Shown here: positions 44,657 through 54,159 of the stretch, in pieces
Layout of the letters: each line of letters starts with the position of its first letter
How positions within the stretch are numbered: the first letter of the stretch is position 1
Assembly (NCBI RefSeq): GCF_035920445.1
Contig: NZ_CP109162.1
Location: forward strand, 5,022,001 to 5,086,000
Reading direction: 5' to 3'
DNA from: Nocardia sp. NBC_01730
GTDB lineage: Bacteria > Actinomycetota > Actinomycetes > Mycobacteriales > Mycobacteriaceae
Length of the DNA stretch: 64,000 nucleotides
Position numbers and translations under genes: made by a program
The notes under the pieces: model-generated
Database searches by the model: none
What the model saw: the letters and a program-made list of their open reading frames with translations, nothing else
Told to the model about the DNA's origin: nothing

Positions 44657-45430
44657 ATGGTCGAGCACGTGACCGTACTGATCCAACGCAACGGGCCCGT
44701 GACCACCGTGATCCTGCACCGTCCCGAGGCACGCAACGCGGTCGACGGACCGACCGCCGCCGCGCTGGCCGACGCCTTCCGCGCGTTCGACGCCGACCCA
44801 GACGCGGCCGTAGCCGTGCTGTGGGGCGACGGCGGCACCTTCTGCGCGGGCGCCGACTTGAAGGGACTGGGCACCGAGCGCTCCAACCAGGTCACCGAGG
44901 ACGGCGACGGCCCGATGGGACCGACCCGCATGCGACTGTCCAAACCGGTGATCGCAGCGGTCTCCGGGTTCGCGGTGGCGGGCGGGCTCGAGCTCGCGCT
45001 GTGGTGCGACCTGCGCGTCGCCGAGCAGGACAGCACCTTCGGCGTATTCTGCCGCCGCTGGGGCGTCCCGCTGATCGACGGTGGCACCGTCCGGCTGCCG
45101 CGCATCGTCGGCACCGGCCGCGCGATGGACATGGTGCTCACCGGACGTCCCGTCGGTGCCGACGAGGCGCTGCGGATGGGACTGGTGAACCGCGTGGTGC
45201 CCACCGGCGAAGCCCGCAGTGCCGCGGAAGAAATCGCCGCGGAACTGGCCGCGCTACCGCAAGCCTGCCTGCGCTCGGACCGCATGTCGCTGCTCGAGCA
45301 GGACGGGATGGGCGAGGAGACAGCGCTGCGCAACGAGTTCCGGCACGGCCTGACGGCGCTGGCCGACGGCGCGCTGGAGGGTGCACAGCGGTTCGCGAAC
45401 GGTGCGGGCCGGCACGGCGGTCGCGACTGA
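44657..45430 (+). CDS. Enoyl-CoA hydratase/isomerase (crotonase) family protein
   Basis: The 257-residue crotonase shows VILHRPEARNAVDGPTAAAL, the oxyanion-hole segment GDGGTFCAGADLKGL, and the second signature KPVIAAVSGFAVAGGLELAL with WCDLRVAEQDSTFGVFCRRW. The position of the hydratase Glu is occupied by FCRRWGVPLIDGG. Substrates are CoA thioesters, with the specific one unknown. ATG 44657 is preferred over upstream 44618, which would place coding sequence across the operator. It is divergent from the TetR/dehydrogenase pair, suggesting a shared acyl-CoA pathway. Confidence 0.88.
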   Translation: MVEHVTVLIQRNGPVTTVILHRPEARNAVDGPTAAALADAFRAFDADPDAAVAVLWGDGGTFCAGADLKGLGTERSNQVTEDGDGPMGPTRMRLSKPVIAAVSGFAVAGGLELALWCDLRVAEQDSTFGVFCRRWGVPLIDGGTVRLPRIVGTGRAMDMVLTGRPVGADEALRMGLVNRVVPTGEARSAAEEIAAELAALPQACLRSDRMSLLEQDGMGEETALRNEFRHGLTALADGALEGAQRFANGAGRHGGRD

Positions 45431-45435
45431 GCCCG

Positions 45436-46680
45436 ATGGGCCGCCTGAGCGTCGTCGACGAGATATTTCTCCGCACCCACCGCGGGCTGGGCACCCCGGT
45501 CGCCCTGCAGGGCCTGTGGCGCACGGCCGACGTCGTGGACCCGGCACTGCTGGCACGGGTCCACGATGCCTTGCGCTCGGGGCCGTTGGGACGCAGGGTG
45601 GTCCGGCCGCGCGTGGCAGGGGCTCGCCGATCCTGGCGACCGAACGTCCGCGCGCATCCGATCGCTCGCGCCGATGGCGTCCTCCCGGTCGCGGAACTAC
45701 TCGACTGGGCCGACTCGCAGGGCGACCAGCTCGATCCGGAATACGGTCCCGGATGGCGGCTTTCGACGGCCACATTGGACGACGGCGGTTCGGTCGTCTC
45801 CCTTGCGTGCTCCCATGCGCTGGCCGACGGACGGGCACTCGCGCTCGCCGTGGACGACGCGCTGGGCGGCGCCCGTGCTCAGCCACCGAACCCCGCTGTG
45901 CTGGACTCGGATTGGTCCGACGCACAGCGCCAATGGTCAATCGTTCTGCGCGGCACCGCCGCGGCGCTGCGTCGCGGGATACCGCGCAGGCCCGCCGCCA
46001 GGAACCGGCCCGAGGAGCCGTGCACCATCGGCGGGTCGACGACGCACAGTGCGATCCTGCAATGCTCCGCCGCCGAGTGGGATCGCGCCGCCGCGACGAG
46101 CGGCGGCACGGCCAACAGCCTGTTCATCCATCTTGTCGCGACCATGCTCTGGGACAGCGGGTTTCCGAACGAGACGATCGAAGCCAGCCTGCCCGTCGAC
46201 ACCCGCGACGAGCCACGCGTCGACAACGATCTCGCCATGACGCAGATCGAGATCGGCCGAGCCGACACCCCCGCGACGATCCGCACATCGGCTCGTTCGG
46301 CCTACGAGCGCCGCATGTCCGCGCCGGGCGACATGCCCGAGGAACTGCTCCAAGTGGTCCCCGACCGCTTGGCCTACGCACTGTCCGAAGGCGCGGGCGA
46401 ACGAGACATCCTGTGCTCCAACATCGGAACGCTGCCCGCCTCCTTACGCACGCTCGGCCCGCACCGCTGCACCGGGGTTGCCGCCCGCGCCATCCACCCC
46501 GGCCTGACCACCGCGCAGCTGCCGCGCACTCGCCTCTCCGGTTACCTGTGCCGCATCGGCGACGACTACGTGCTGAGCCTGGTGAGCATCGACCCGGCGC
46601 GCATCGAATCCGCTGCCGCGCTGGGCGAGCTGGCGGTGCGGACGGCGGCGGCGACCGGGCTGCGGACTCGTGCGTGGTGA
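45436..46680 (+). CDS. Condensation/acyltransferase-fold protein (HxxxD)
   Basis: The 414-residue protein carries the CoA-dependent acyltransferase motif HALADG in VVSLACSHALADGRALALAV. The second half has IEASLPVDTRDEPRVDNDLA and DILCSNIGTLPASLRTLGPH, resembling the DFG-side region of PapA/wax-ester-synthase/NRPS condensation domains. Such enzymes in mycolate bacteria acylate lipids or trehalose derivatives. The substrate is unknown. It begins five bases after the crotonase stop, in one operon with it. Confidence 0.75.
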   Translation: MGRLSVVDEIFLRTHRGLGTPVALQGLWRTADVVDPALLARVHDALRSGPLGRRVVRPRVAGARRSWRPNVRAHPIARADGVLPVAELLDWADSQGDQLDPEYGPGWRLSTATLDDGGSVVSLACSHALADGRALALAVDDALGGARAQPPNPAVLDSDWSDAQRQWSIVLRGTAAALRRGIPRRPAARNRPEEPCTIGGSTTHSAILQCSAAEWDRAAATSGGTANSLFIHLVATMLWDSGFPNETIEASLPVDTRDEPRVDNDLAMTQIEIGRADTPATIRTSARSAYERRMSAPGDMPEELLQVVPDRLAYALSEGAGERDILCSNIGTLPASLRTLGPHRCTGVAARAIHPGLTTAQLPRTRLSGYLCRIGDDYVLSLVSIDPARIESAAALGELAVRTAAATGLRTRAW

Positions 46681-46925
46681 GTTCGTCGACTCCGATCTGG
46701 TATGAAGTCAGACGGTTTGCCCGCCATTCGCGAAAATCGACGCGACGCCTACGACGACCGCAAGCCGGTTACGTCGGCCGACTCGCCGCGCCTGCCCGAT
46801 CACCGCTCTGAGCTGCACCGGACGGTAGAGTTCGGAGCCGAAACGCCGAGAGAATCCTCGACGATCGTTGGTGCGCGGGTCCGTTTGCGCATGAAATTCG
46901 GTTTCGATCGCTACTCGACTGGAGC

Positions 46926-47630
46926 ATGATGAACCGCAGGCATTCGCGTACTTTGGCCGCGATCACCGCGGTGGTGGTGGCCGCCACCGGCGCCGTCGCC
47001 GATACCGCAGCCGGAGCGGCGCCGGGTGAGGTCAAATCTGGTGGACTGCACCTGATCGCGTCGGTGGATTCCAATAATGTCGTCCCCGCAGGTGATATCG
47101 CACTCGGCATCCCATTCGTGCATGCGGTGAAGGTGTCCGGAGACTTCTCGGTCGCCCTCGAAGGAGCTTCACCAGTACGCTTCGGGCAGATCGTCGCCGG
47201 GTACCTGATCGGCTGCGCCGTGGACGTCGCCAACGGTATCTCGATAGGTATCGCCCCGAGCGTCGCCGTCGGCGCCTCGATCTCGCCCACCTTCGGCACC
47301 AGCTTCAACCTCAATCTGGCGATAGACGCTCCGCCCAGCATCAGCCTCGGTGCCGCCGTCGCCGTGTCACCCAGCGTCGGTGTCGAAGCGGGCCTCACCG
47401 GTGAGCTCGCGGTGAATCTGGCCCCGGGCTCGGTGACCGCGGCGGTGATCGGCACAGCGCTGCTGGACGAAACCGCGACATTCCCATACACCTTCGCGCA
47501 CACCAATACGCCGCTGAGTATCAATGGATGCCTTTCACCGGCCTCGGCCATGCCGTTCGTCACCGTCCGCGCCGACAGCACCAGCAGCACCGTCCAAACG
47601 ACGGGCTACGGGACCTCATTCGGGTTCTGA
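46926..47630 (+). CDS. MspA-family porin-like secreted protein
   Basis: The 234-residue protein has a signal peptide (TLAAITAVVVAATGAVADTA, cleavage near GAA-PGE) and the MspA-type features AGYLIGCAVDVANGISIGIA and NGCLSPASAMPFVTVRADS at the C-terminus. Between them are glycine/serine-rich beta strands (APSVAVGASISPTFGTSFNL). It is longer and more hydrophobic than classical MspA. A GGAGC ribosome binding site precedes two consecutive ATGs. It is unlinked to the first porin at the left edge and seems to be a separate transcript. Confidence 0.8.
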   Translation: MMNRRHSRTLAAITAVVVAATGAVADTAAGAAPGEVKSGGLHLIASVDSNNVVPAGDIALGIPFVHAVKVSGDFSVALEGASPVRFGQIVAGYLIGCAVDVANGISIGIAPSVAVGASISPTFGTSFNLNLAIDAPPSISLGAAVAVSPSVGVEAGLTGELAVNLAPGSVTAAVIGTALLDETATFPYTFAHTNTPLSINGCLSPASAMPFVTVRADSTSSTVQTTGYGTSFGF

Positions 47631-47846
47631 AGCGACCCCGAACAGGGTTCTCGGGCGCCCTGCGGCAGCGTGCCATGGGGGCGGCGTGGCGGAAAGAGTA
47701 CGTCCGCACGGTGCGTCACGATGATGAAATGCGAAGAGAACTCGATCCTCCCCTGAATCTTCCGCCCGGCTCCATATCTGTGCGCCACGCAGCAGTCGTT
47801 GGTCGCTGACGAGCCGAAGCTTGCTCACCACGCCCGAGCCCGCCGG

Positions 47847-48539
47847 TCAGTGCACCGGGACCAAGCCAGGTGCGGCGCGCTGGCGGACGTCATCCGGGAC
47901 GGCGACGCCGGGCGCGAGATCGTCGGAGTCGATCGGCGCGTCCCACACTCGGCGCACCGGAAGCACACCGGCCCAGACCCCGCCCACCTCGATATCGGCC
48001 GCGTCGTCCTTGGGGCCGCCAGTGCGGATCTTCACCGACGCCTCGGTGAGATCTAGGGCGAGAACCATCGTCGCGGCGAGTTCTTTCTTGTTCGGTGGCC
48101 GGACCCGCGACCAGGCGCCCGGCGCGGCGTGTTCGACAACCCTCCGCAGCCCGTGCAGCCGCTCGGCGGGATCGGTCACTTCGACGGCGCGGCCGAGCAC
48201 CACCGCGGAGCGGTAGTTCATCGAGAAGTGCATGGCCGACCGCGCGTAGATGACGCCGTCGACCAGGGTCACCGCCACCGAGATGTCGTTCGCGACCGCC
48301 GCGCGCAGGTTCCCTGCGCCGGTCGAACCGTGCAGGTAGAGCGTGTCGCCGTCGCGTCCGTAGGCGGTCGGCAGCACCACCGGCGTGCCACCGAGCAGCA
48401 CACCGAGGTGGCAGATCAGCCCGGCGTCGAGCACGGCGTCCAGGTCGGCCCGCTCGGTCCGTGCGCGATCGGTCAACCGGGTCGGTGTGCTGCGCGGTGT
48501 CGGAGAGAGCGGAGTCCGGGAGCCGGCTGGTTCAGTCAT
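47847..48539 (-). CDS. Pyridoxamine 5-phosphate oxidase-fold (flavin/F420-type) protein
   Basis: The 230-residue protein resembles the split-barrel PNPOx-like family: LDAGLICHLGVLLGGTPVVL, PTAYGRDGDTLYLHGSTGAG and ISVAVTLVDGVIYARSAMHF, with NYRSAVVLGRAVEVTD. Such proteins bind FMN or F420 and act as oxidoreductases. The neighbouring divergent MocR/PdxR-like regulator, a PLP-dependent type, would fit a vitamin B6 salvage role, but this is inferred. The Thr/Pro-rich N-terminal 30 residues are not conserved in type. Confidence 0.82.
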   Translation of the reverse strand: MTEPAGSRTPLSPTPRSTPTRLTDRARTERADLDAVLDAGLICHLGVLLGGTPVVLPTAYGRDGDTLYLHGSTGAGNLRAAVANDISVAVTLVDGVIYARSAMHFSMNYRSAVVLGRAVEVTDPAERLHGLRRVVEHAAPGAWSRVRPPNKKELAATMVLALDLTEASVKIRTGGPKDDAADIEVGGVWAGVLPVRRVWDAPIDSDDLAPGVAVPDDVRQRAAPGLVPVH

Positions 48540-48558
48540 ATGCCCAGCATGGGTTCAC

Positions 48559-48580
48559 AAGTGGCATTATTGAAGTGCCA
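48559..48580. promoter_or_regulatory. Candidate MocR operator (direct repeats)
   Basis: AAGTGGCA (48559-48566) and AAGTGCCA (48573-48580) are direct repeats 14 bases apart, containing also the inverted TGGCA/TGCCA. They sit in the 82-base divergent region between the PNPOx-like gene and the MocR regulator. MocR/PdxR proteins commonly bind direct repeats. Confidence 0.55.
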
Positions 48581-48621
48581 ATTCAGCGAAATTGTAAGAG
48601 TCCACTTTGCGGAGGTGCACG

Positions 48622-50007
48622 GTGCTGGACGAACTGCCCCTCGACCTGGATCGCGATCGGCCGGAACCACTGTCCGTGCAGGTCGCCGCCGGGCTGCGGC
48701 ATGCGGCGACCACCGGCCTGCTGCACAGTGGCGACCGGCTGCCGTCGTCCCGCGCGCTGGCCGGTCGGCTCGGCGTGAGCCGCACCGTAGTGGCTGCCGC
48801 CTACGACCAGCTGCACGCGGAGGGCTGGATCAGCGGCAAACTCGGCTCCGGTACCTACCTGACCACCGCACCGGCCGCCGTGCCCGTGCGCGCCGCCGAA
48901 CCCGGCGGGACGGACGCCGAGCGGCATCTGTTCGACCTCGGCCCCGGCGCCCCGTGCACCGAGACCATCGATCCGGCCGCGTGGCGCCGTGCCTGGCGCG
49001 CCGCCGCCGACCATTCCCCGCTGGTGCGCAAGGACCGCGCGGGCGAACCGGAATTCCGCACGGCGGTCACCGCACACCTGCTGCGCCACCGCGGTCTCGG
49101 CGCGGGCAGCGACACGGTGCTGCTCGCCACCGCCGGAACCAGTTCCGCCGTCGGCGAATTGGCCGCCGCCCTGCTGCGTCCCGGTGCTGCCGTCGCCATG
49201 GAGGACCCCGGCTACCAGCGAGCGGCGGGAGCGTTCGCCGCGGCAGGAGTTCGCGTCCTCCCGGTTCCGGTGGATGCGCACGGCCTACGGGTCGACCTGC
49301 TGCCCGCGGAGGCTGAGGCCGTGTATTGCACACCGGCACACCAGTTTCCGCTCGGCGCGCGGATGCCGGCGGCTCGCCGGGTCGATCTGGTCGAGCACGC
49401 CAGACGATCCGGGATCTTCGTCATCGAAGACGACTACGACGGCGAATTGCGCTATGACACCGCGCCGCTGCCGCTGCTCGCCGCCATGGCTCCGGATGTC
49501 GCCGTCCACCTCGGCACGACGAGCAAGATCCTGTCCCCGAGCCTCGGCGTCGGGTGGCTGCTGGCCGCACCGGAGATCGCGGCGGCGGTGCTCGACTACC
49601 GGGAGCGCACCGGCACCGGCCCGAGCCCCGCGGGCCAGCGCGTGCTCGCTGCCTTCGCCGCGCATGGCGATCTGGCCAGGCACCTGCGCAGATTGCGCCG
49701 CGCGCTGCCGCCGCGCCGCGCACTCATCGTGACCGAGCTGCGCCGCCGCGGGCTCGGCGTCGTCGGCGACGACGCCGGTTCCCACGTCGTCGTCCCGGTG
49801 GATTCAGCGGAGACCGAGGAGCGCGCCGTCGCGGCGGGACAGGCGCGCGGCGTCGCGCTCGACGGCTTGGCCAGGCATCACCTGGGGCCACACCGCGACC
49901 ACTTCGGCGTCGCGCTCGGCTACACCGCACTGTCCTGGTCGGACCTGGTTGCCGCCGTCCCGATCGCCGCCGAGTGCCTCGCTCGGCCCGTAGCATGGTC
50001 CGCATGA
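48622..50007 (+). CDS. MocR-family regulator (GntR HTH fused to aminotransferase-like domain)
   Basis: The 461-residue protein joins an N-terminal GntR winged helix (LPSSRALAGRLGVSRTVVAA, EGWISGKLGSGTYLTT) to a fold-type I aminotransferase domain. The PLP-binding Lys is in HLGTTSKILSPSLGVGWLLA, and the substrate/cofactor residues include VIEDDYDGELRYD. MocR regulators use PLP or a PLP adduct as the effector; PdxR members control pyridoxal phosphate synthesis and GabR members control GABA use. The GTG at 48622 has a perfectly spaced GGAGGT. It is divergent from the PNPOx-like gene, its probable target. Confidence 0.9.
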   Translation: MLDELPLDLDRDRPEPLSVQVAAGLRHAATTGLLHSGDRLPSSRALAGRLGVSRTVVAAAYDQLHAEGWISGKLGSGTYLTTAPAAVPVRAAEPGGTDAERHLFDLGPGAPCTETIDPAAWRRAWRAAADHSPLVRKDRAGEPEFRTAVTAHLLRHRGLGAGSDTVLLATAGTSSAVGELAAALLRPGAAVAMEDPGYQRAAGAFAAAGVRVLPVPVDAHGLRVDLLPAEAEAVYCTPAHQFPLGARMPAARRVDLVEHARRSGIFVIEDDYDGELRYDTAPLPLLAAMAPDVAVHLGTTSKILSPSLGVGWLLAAPEIAAAVLDYRERTGTGPSPAGQRVLAAFAAHGDLARHLRRLRRALPPRRALIVTELRRRGLGVVGDDAGSHVVVPVDSAETEERAVAAGQARGVALDGLARHHLGPHRDHFGVALGYTALSWSDLVAAVPIAAECLARPVAWSA

Positions 50008-50249
50008 GCGAACAGGACATCTTGGCGCGCATCAAGGAACTGGTCGACCAGGAACACCAGCTGCGCTCGCAGGCCACTCGCGGTCAGCTGGATCCGAAGA
50101 CCGAACGGCAGCGTCTAGCCGAGCTCGAGGTGCTGCTGGATCAGGCATGGGACCTGCTGCGGCATCGCAGGGCCCGGGTCGACCTGGGCGAGTCCGCGGA
50201 CGGCGTGCAAGCCAATTCCGTCTCGCAGGTCGAGGGCTACCTGCAGTAG
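50004..50249 (+). CDS. DUF2630-family small protein
   Basis: The 81-residue, highly helical, charged protein (ILARIKELVDQEHQLRSQAT; LAELEVLLDQAWDLLRHRRA; C-terminal SQVEGYLQ) matches the DUF2630 family of actinobacteria. Its function is unknown. The ATG overlaps the stop of the MocR gene (ATGA), so it is co-translated, and the flavoprotein gene follows after eight bases. Confidence 0.88.
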   Translation: MSEQDILARIKELVDQEHQLRSQATRGQLDPKTERQRLAELEVLLDQAWDLLRHRRARVDLGESADGVQANSVSQVEGYLQ

Positions 50250-50257
50250 CGGCCGCC

Positions 50258-51694
50258 ATGTCGAGCACACCCATCGAATACGACGTCATCGTGATCGGTG
50301 GCGGGCCCGCGGGTGAGAACGCCGCCACGTACGCCATCGCGGGAAGCGACCGCACGGCGGCCATCGTCGAACGCCAACTCGTCGGCGGCGAATGTTCCTA
50401 CTGGGCCTGCATTCCGAGCAAGGCGCTCCTGCGGCCGGGCCACGTGCTGGCGAGCGCACGGTCGATGCCTGGCGTCTCCGCCGCCGGACTCGATGTCACG
50501 GCCGTGCTGCGCAGACGCGACGCGTTCGTCCACGACCATGACGATTCCGCCCAGGTCGACTGGGCGAAGCACAACCGCATCGAGGTGGTGCGCGGCACCG
50601 GCCGCCTGACCGGGGAGCGCCTCGTCGAGGTCGACGGGCGGCAGCTGCGCGCCAGGCATGCCGTGGTGCTGGCCACCGGCACCACCGCCAATGTCCCCGA
50701 CGTGCCCGGCCTGCGCGCCGCGCTGCCGTGGATCTCCCGCGACGTCACCAACCTGCACGAGGTCCCGCGCCGGGTCGCCGTCGTCGGCGGCGGCGTGGTG
50801 GCCTCCGAGGCAGCGACCTGGCTGGCCGCGCTCGGAGCCGAGGTCACGCTGCTCGTGCGCGGCTCTGCCCTGCTGGCCGCGGCCGAGCCGTTCGCGGGCG
50901 AACGGGTGGCGGCGGCGCTGACCGAGGCGGGCGTGCGGGTGCGGTTCGGGACCGAGCCGAGCGCCGTCGAGCGCCCTGCGGCCGAGGACACCGGAGAGGG
51001 GTGGATCCACGGCGGTCCTGCCACGGTCCGGTTGCGTGGCCAGGAGGGCGAGTCGGAGATCGACGTGGACGAGATCGTGGTGGCGGCCGGACGTGCACCC
51101 GCGACCGAGCGGCTGGGCCTTGCCGCAGTCGGCCTGCCCGACGGTTACGTCGCGGTGGACGACCATCTCACCGTGCGCGGCGTCGAGGGCGACTGGCTGT
51201 ATGCGATCGGCGACGTGAACCATCGCGCGGCACTCACACATATGGGCAAATACCAGGCCAGGGTGTGCGGCGACGTGATCGGTGCGCGGGCCGAGGGCAA
51301 ACCGCTGGAGGACGCGAGGTTCGTCGCGAGTTCCGACCACGGCCGAGTGCCACAGGTGGTGTTCACGGCACCCGAGGTCGCCTCTATCGGTCTGACCGAG
51401 GCCGCGGCCAGGGACGCGGGCCATGCGGTGGCGACGGTGGACCTCGACATCGCGGTGGCCGGATCGTCCCTGGCGCGCGACGACTATGCTGGCCACGCGA
51501 AGCTGGTGCTCGACAGCGCCACCGACACCTTGCTCGGTGCCACCTTCGTCGGCCCCGACGTGGGCGAGCAGCTGCACGCGGCGACCATTGCGGTGGTGGG
51601 CCGGGTGCCGCTGGCGACGCTCTGGCACGCGGTGCCGGCCTTCCCCGCCGTGAGCGAGTTCTGGTTGCACCTTTTGGAAGCGCGGCGCGGGTAG
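50258..51694 (+). CDS. FAD-dependent pyridine nucleotide-disulfide oxidoreductase
   Basis: The 478-residue enzyme resembles dihydrolipoamide dehydrogenase/mercuric reductase proteins. The FAD motif is YDVIVIGGGPAGENAATYAI, and the redox-active disulfide is GGECSYWACIPSKALLRP (Cys-x4-Cys). NAD(P) binding is VAVVGGGVVASEAATWLAAL, the second FAD segment is LYAIGDVNHRAALTHMGKYQ, and the C-terminal active-site-like HAVPAFPAVSEFW replaces the canonical HAHPTxSE. The true disulfide substrate is unknown. It is likely the third gene of a MocR-DUF2630-reductase operon. Confidence 0.88.
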   Translation: MSSTPIEYDVIVIGGGPAGENAATYAIAGSDRTAAIVERQLVGGECSYWACIPSKALLRPGHVLASARSMPGVSAAGLDVTAVLRRRDAFVHDHDDSAQVDWAKHNRIEVVRGTGRLTGERLVEVDGRQLRARHAVVLATGTTANVPDVPGLRAALPWISRDVTNLHEVPRRVAVVGGGVVASEAATWLAALGAEVTLLVRGSALLAAAEPFAGERVAAALTEAGVRVRFGTEPSAVERPAAEDTGEGWIHGGPATVRLRGQEGESEIDVDEIVVAAGRAPATERLGLAAVGLPDGYVAVDDHLTVRGVEGDWLYAIGDVNHRAALTHMGKYQARVCGDVIGARAEGKPLEDARFVASSDHGRVPQVVFTAPEVASIGLTEAAARDAGHAVATVDLDIAVAGSSLARDDYAGHAKLVLDSATDTLLGATFVGPDVGEQLHAATIAVVGRVPLATLWHAVPAFPAVSEFWLHLLEARRG

Positions 51695-51707
51695 CTACCA
51701 TCGGTCG

Positions 51708-53210
51708 ATGACCGACATCTCGACCGCCGACGGAGTAGTCCGTGGTCGCCGTGGCCGCCGCGTATCGCGCTGGCGCTCCATTCCCTACGCGGCTCCTCCG
51801 ATTGGGGGCCTGCGGTTTCGCGCGCCCCAGCCGGTCGAGCCGTGGTCCGGTATTCGCCAAGCCACCGAGTTCACCTCAGCCGCGATGCAGCACCGATCCG
51901 GATCGCGGACCGGACCGCGGACCTACCAGCCGACCAGCGAGGACGCGCTGACACTCAATGTCACCGCGCCCGCGACCCCCGCCGCGACCCCGCGCCCGGT
52001 GCTGGTCTTCATCCACGGCGGCGGCTACCTCACCGGCACCTCCGCGCTTGCGCTGTACTCCGGGGCGCGGCTGGCGGTGCGCGGCGACGTGGTCGTGGTG
52101 TCGCTGAACTACCGGCTCGGCGCGTTCGGCTACATCGACTTCGGCGAATTCGGCACGCCGGAACACCCGTTCGACACCAATCTCGGACTGCGCGACCAGG
52201 TCGCCGCGCTGGAGTGGGTGCGCACCAACATCGCGGCCTTCGGCGGCGACCCGGACAACGTGACGATCTTCGGTGAGTCGGCGGGTGCGCACGCCGTGCT
52301 CAGCCTCCTGGCCACACCCGCGGCGAAAGGTCTGTTCCATCAGGCCATCTCGCAGAGCCCGCCGGCAGACTGGGCGATGACCGTCGCCGAAGCCCGCGCC
52401 TTCGCCCGACGCTGCGTCGATGCGCTCGGCGTTACACCGGACACCGCGACCACGGCGCTGCGCACCGCGAGCGCAAACGACATCCGCCGCGCGGTCGACC
52501 GCACCCTCAACCGGCTGCTGCAGGAACAGCCAGGCCTGTTCCCCGTCTGTCCGGTCGTGGACGGCGACTTCCTTCCACGCGCGCCGATCGACGCGATCGC
52601 CGAGGGCACGGCCCACCGTGTGCCGCTGATCATCGGGACGAACCGGGACGAGGGCACCCTGTTCGCGAGGTTCATCGACGAGCTCCCGACCACGCCGGAT
52701 CGGCTGCGCGCCGCGCTCGCCCGCTCCGGCGACGACGTCGAATCCCGTATCGCGGCAGCGTATTCCGGCTATCCCCGGCCGAAGGCGGCGGTGCGAGCCG
52801 GCGGCGACTTCACCTTCTGGCGTCCCTCGGTGACCGTCATGGAGGGCCATAGCCGACACGCCCCAACCTACGCCTACCGCTACGACTTCGCCCCGCGTGC
52901 ACTACATCTCGCCGGGCTCGGCGCCACCCACGCGACCGAGCTCATCCCGGTCTTCGGCGGCGGCGCCACTCCCTTCGGCCGCGCCCTCACCGCCGCGGGG
53001 GGTCGGCGCGGACTGCTCACTGTCACCGACCAGTTCCAGGACAACTGGCTGACGTTCGCCCGCACCGGCGCACCGCTGCCCTCTTGGCCCGCCTATACCG
53101 AGGCCCGCAGATCCACCCTGGTCATCGATTATCCCTCTCGGCTGGAACACGACCCCGACAAGGCCAAACGTCTTGCCTGGCACGGTGTTCGGGTACCAAC
53201 CCTGATCTGA
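51708..53210 (+). CDS. Type B carboxylesterase/lipase
   Basis: The 500-residue alpha/beta hydrolase has the carboxylesterase-B features SIPYAAPPIGGLRFRAPQPV, the oxyanion loop FIHGGGYLTGTSALALYSGA, the nucleophile elbow IFGESAGAHAVLSLLATPAA with Ser, the acid-containing TNRDEGTLFARF, and the His region GLGATHATELIPVFGGG. No signal peptide is visible, so it is probably cytosolic. The start ATG follows the oxidoreductase by 13 bases and ends 13 bases before the convergent glycosylase stop. Substrate unknown. Confidence 0.9.
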   Translation: MTDISTADGVVRGRRGRRVSRWRSIPYAAPPIGGLRFRAPQPVEPWSGIRQATEFTSAAMQHRSGSRTGPRTYQPTSEDALTLNVTAPATPAATPRPVLVFIHGGGYLTGTSALALYSGARLAVRGDVVVVSLNYRLGAFGYIDFGEFGTPEHPFDTNLGLRDQVAALEWVRTNIAAFGGDPDNVTIFGESAGAHAVLSLLATPAAKGLFHQAISQSPPADWAMTVAEARAFARRCVDALGVTPDTATTALRTASANDIRRAVDRTLNRLLQEQPGLFPVCPVVDGDFLPRAPIDAIAEGTAHRVPLIIGTNRDEGTLFARFIDELPTTPDRLRAALARSGDDVESRIAAAYSGYPRPKAAVRAGGDFTFWRPSVTVMEGHSRHAPTYAYRYDFAPRALHLAGLGATHATELIPVFGGGATPFGRALTAAGGRRGLLTVTDQFQDNWLTFARTGAPLPSWPAYTEARRSTLVIDYPSRLEHDPDKAKRLAWHGVRVPTLI

Positions 53211-53223
53211 CGAACACGGTCCG

Positions 53224-54093
53224 CTACTTCAGCAGCCGCGACATCCGCCGGTCGGCGAGCACCTTGCCGCCGGTCTGGCAGGTCGGGCAGTACTGGAAAG
53301 ACCGTTCGGCGTACGAGACCTCGCGGACGTTGCCGCCACAGACCGGACACGGCTGCCCGGTGCGGGCGTGGACCCGCATACCGGAACGCTTCTCGCCCTT
53401 GAGCCGGGCGGCGTCCTGGCCGACCGACCGCCGCACCGCGTCGGTGAGCACGTCACGCATGGCCGAGTAGAGCTCGGCGACCTTGTCGGCGCCCAGCGTC
53501 TTCGTGTTCGCGAACGGTGAGATCCGCGCGGTGTGCAAGACCTCGTCGGAGTAGGCGTTGCCGATTCCCGCCAGTAACGACTGGTCGACGATCGCGGTCT
53601 TGATCCGCTGCGAGGTGCCGCGCAGGATCTCGGCGAACTGCGCCTCGGTCACCTCGAGCGCGTCGGGGCCGAGCCGGGCTATACCGGGCACCACCTTGGG
53701 ATCCTCGACGACATACGCCGCCAAGCGCTTCTTCGTGCCCGCCTCGGTCAGGTCGAAGGCCGGCGTCGCGCCCTCCGGTGTGAAGAAGTGCACCCGAAGA
53801 GCGAGCGGGCTCTTGCCACCTGGCTTCGGCGGCGTCTGGCTGGGCTCGTCGATCCAGCGCAGCCACCCGCCGCGCGACAGGTGCGTGACGAGCCACAACC
53901 CATCGCATTCCATGCCGAGAAACTTGCCCCACCGGCCCGCCCCGGTGACATCCCGGCCGGAGAGCGCCGTCACGGGAGGCTCGAACGTCTTGACCGCGCT
54001 CAGCGCGGCCACATCGACACGCCCCACCACGGCGCCGACCGCGTGTTCCCGCAGGAACTGCGCCAACGCCTCCACTTCCGGTAGCTCGGGCAC
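53224..54093 (-). CDS. Fpg/Nei-family DNA glycosylase
   Basis: The 289-residue repair enzyme begins at GTG with VPELPEVEALAQFL, the mature PELPE N-terminus whose Pro is the catalytic nucleophile; this sets the start at 54093 rather than 54123. The helix-two-turn-helix is LLAGIGNAYSDEVLHTARIS. A C-terminal zinc finger (CPVCGGNVREVSYAERSFQY, then CPTCQTGG) completes the fold. It removes oxidised bases in base-excision repair. The family splits into Fpg (MutM) and Nei; the sequence resembles the Nei side, but I am not certain. Confidence 0.93.
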   Translation of the reverse strand: MPELPEVEALAQFLREHAVGAVVGRVDVAALSAVKTFEPPVTALSGRDVTGAGRWGKFLGMECDGLWLVTHLSRGGWLRWIDEPSQTPPKPGGKSPLALRVHFFTPEGATPAFDLTEAGTKKRLAAYVVEDPKVVPGIARLGPDALEVTEAQFAEILRGTSQRIKTAIVDQSLLAGIGNAYSDEVLHTARISPFANTKTLGADKVAELYSAMRDVLTDAVRRSVGQDAARLKGEKRSGMRVHARTGQPCPVCGGNVREVSYAERSFQYCPTCQTGGKVLADRRMSRLLK

Positions 54094-54159
54094 GCGTCCC
54101 AGATTACCCAGGCTTACCGACAACCTGCCGGTTCTCGACCACAGCCGAGAGGCAGGCGT

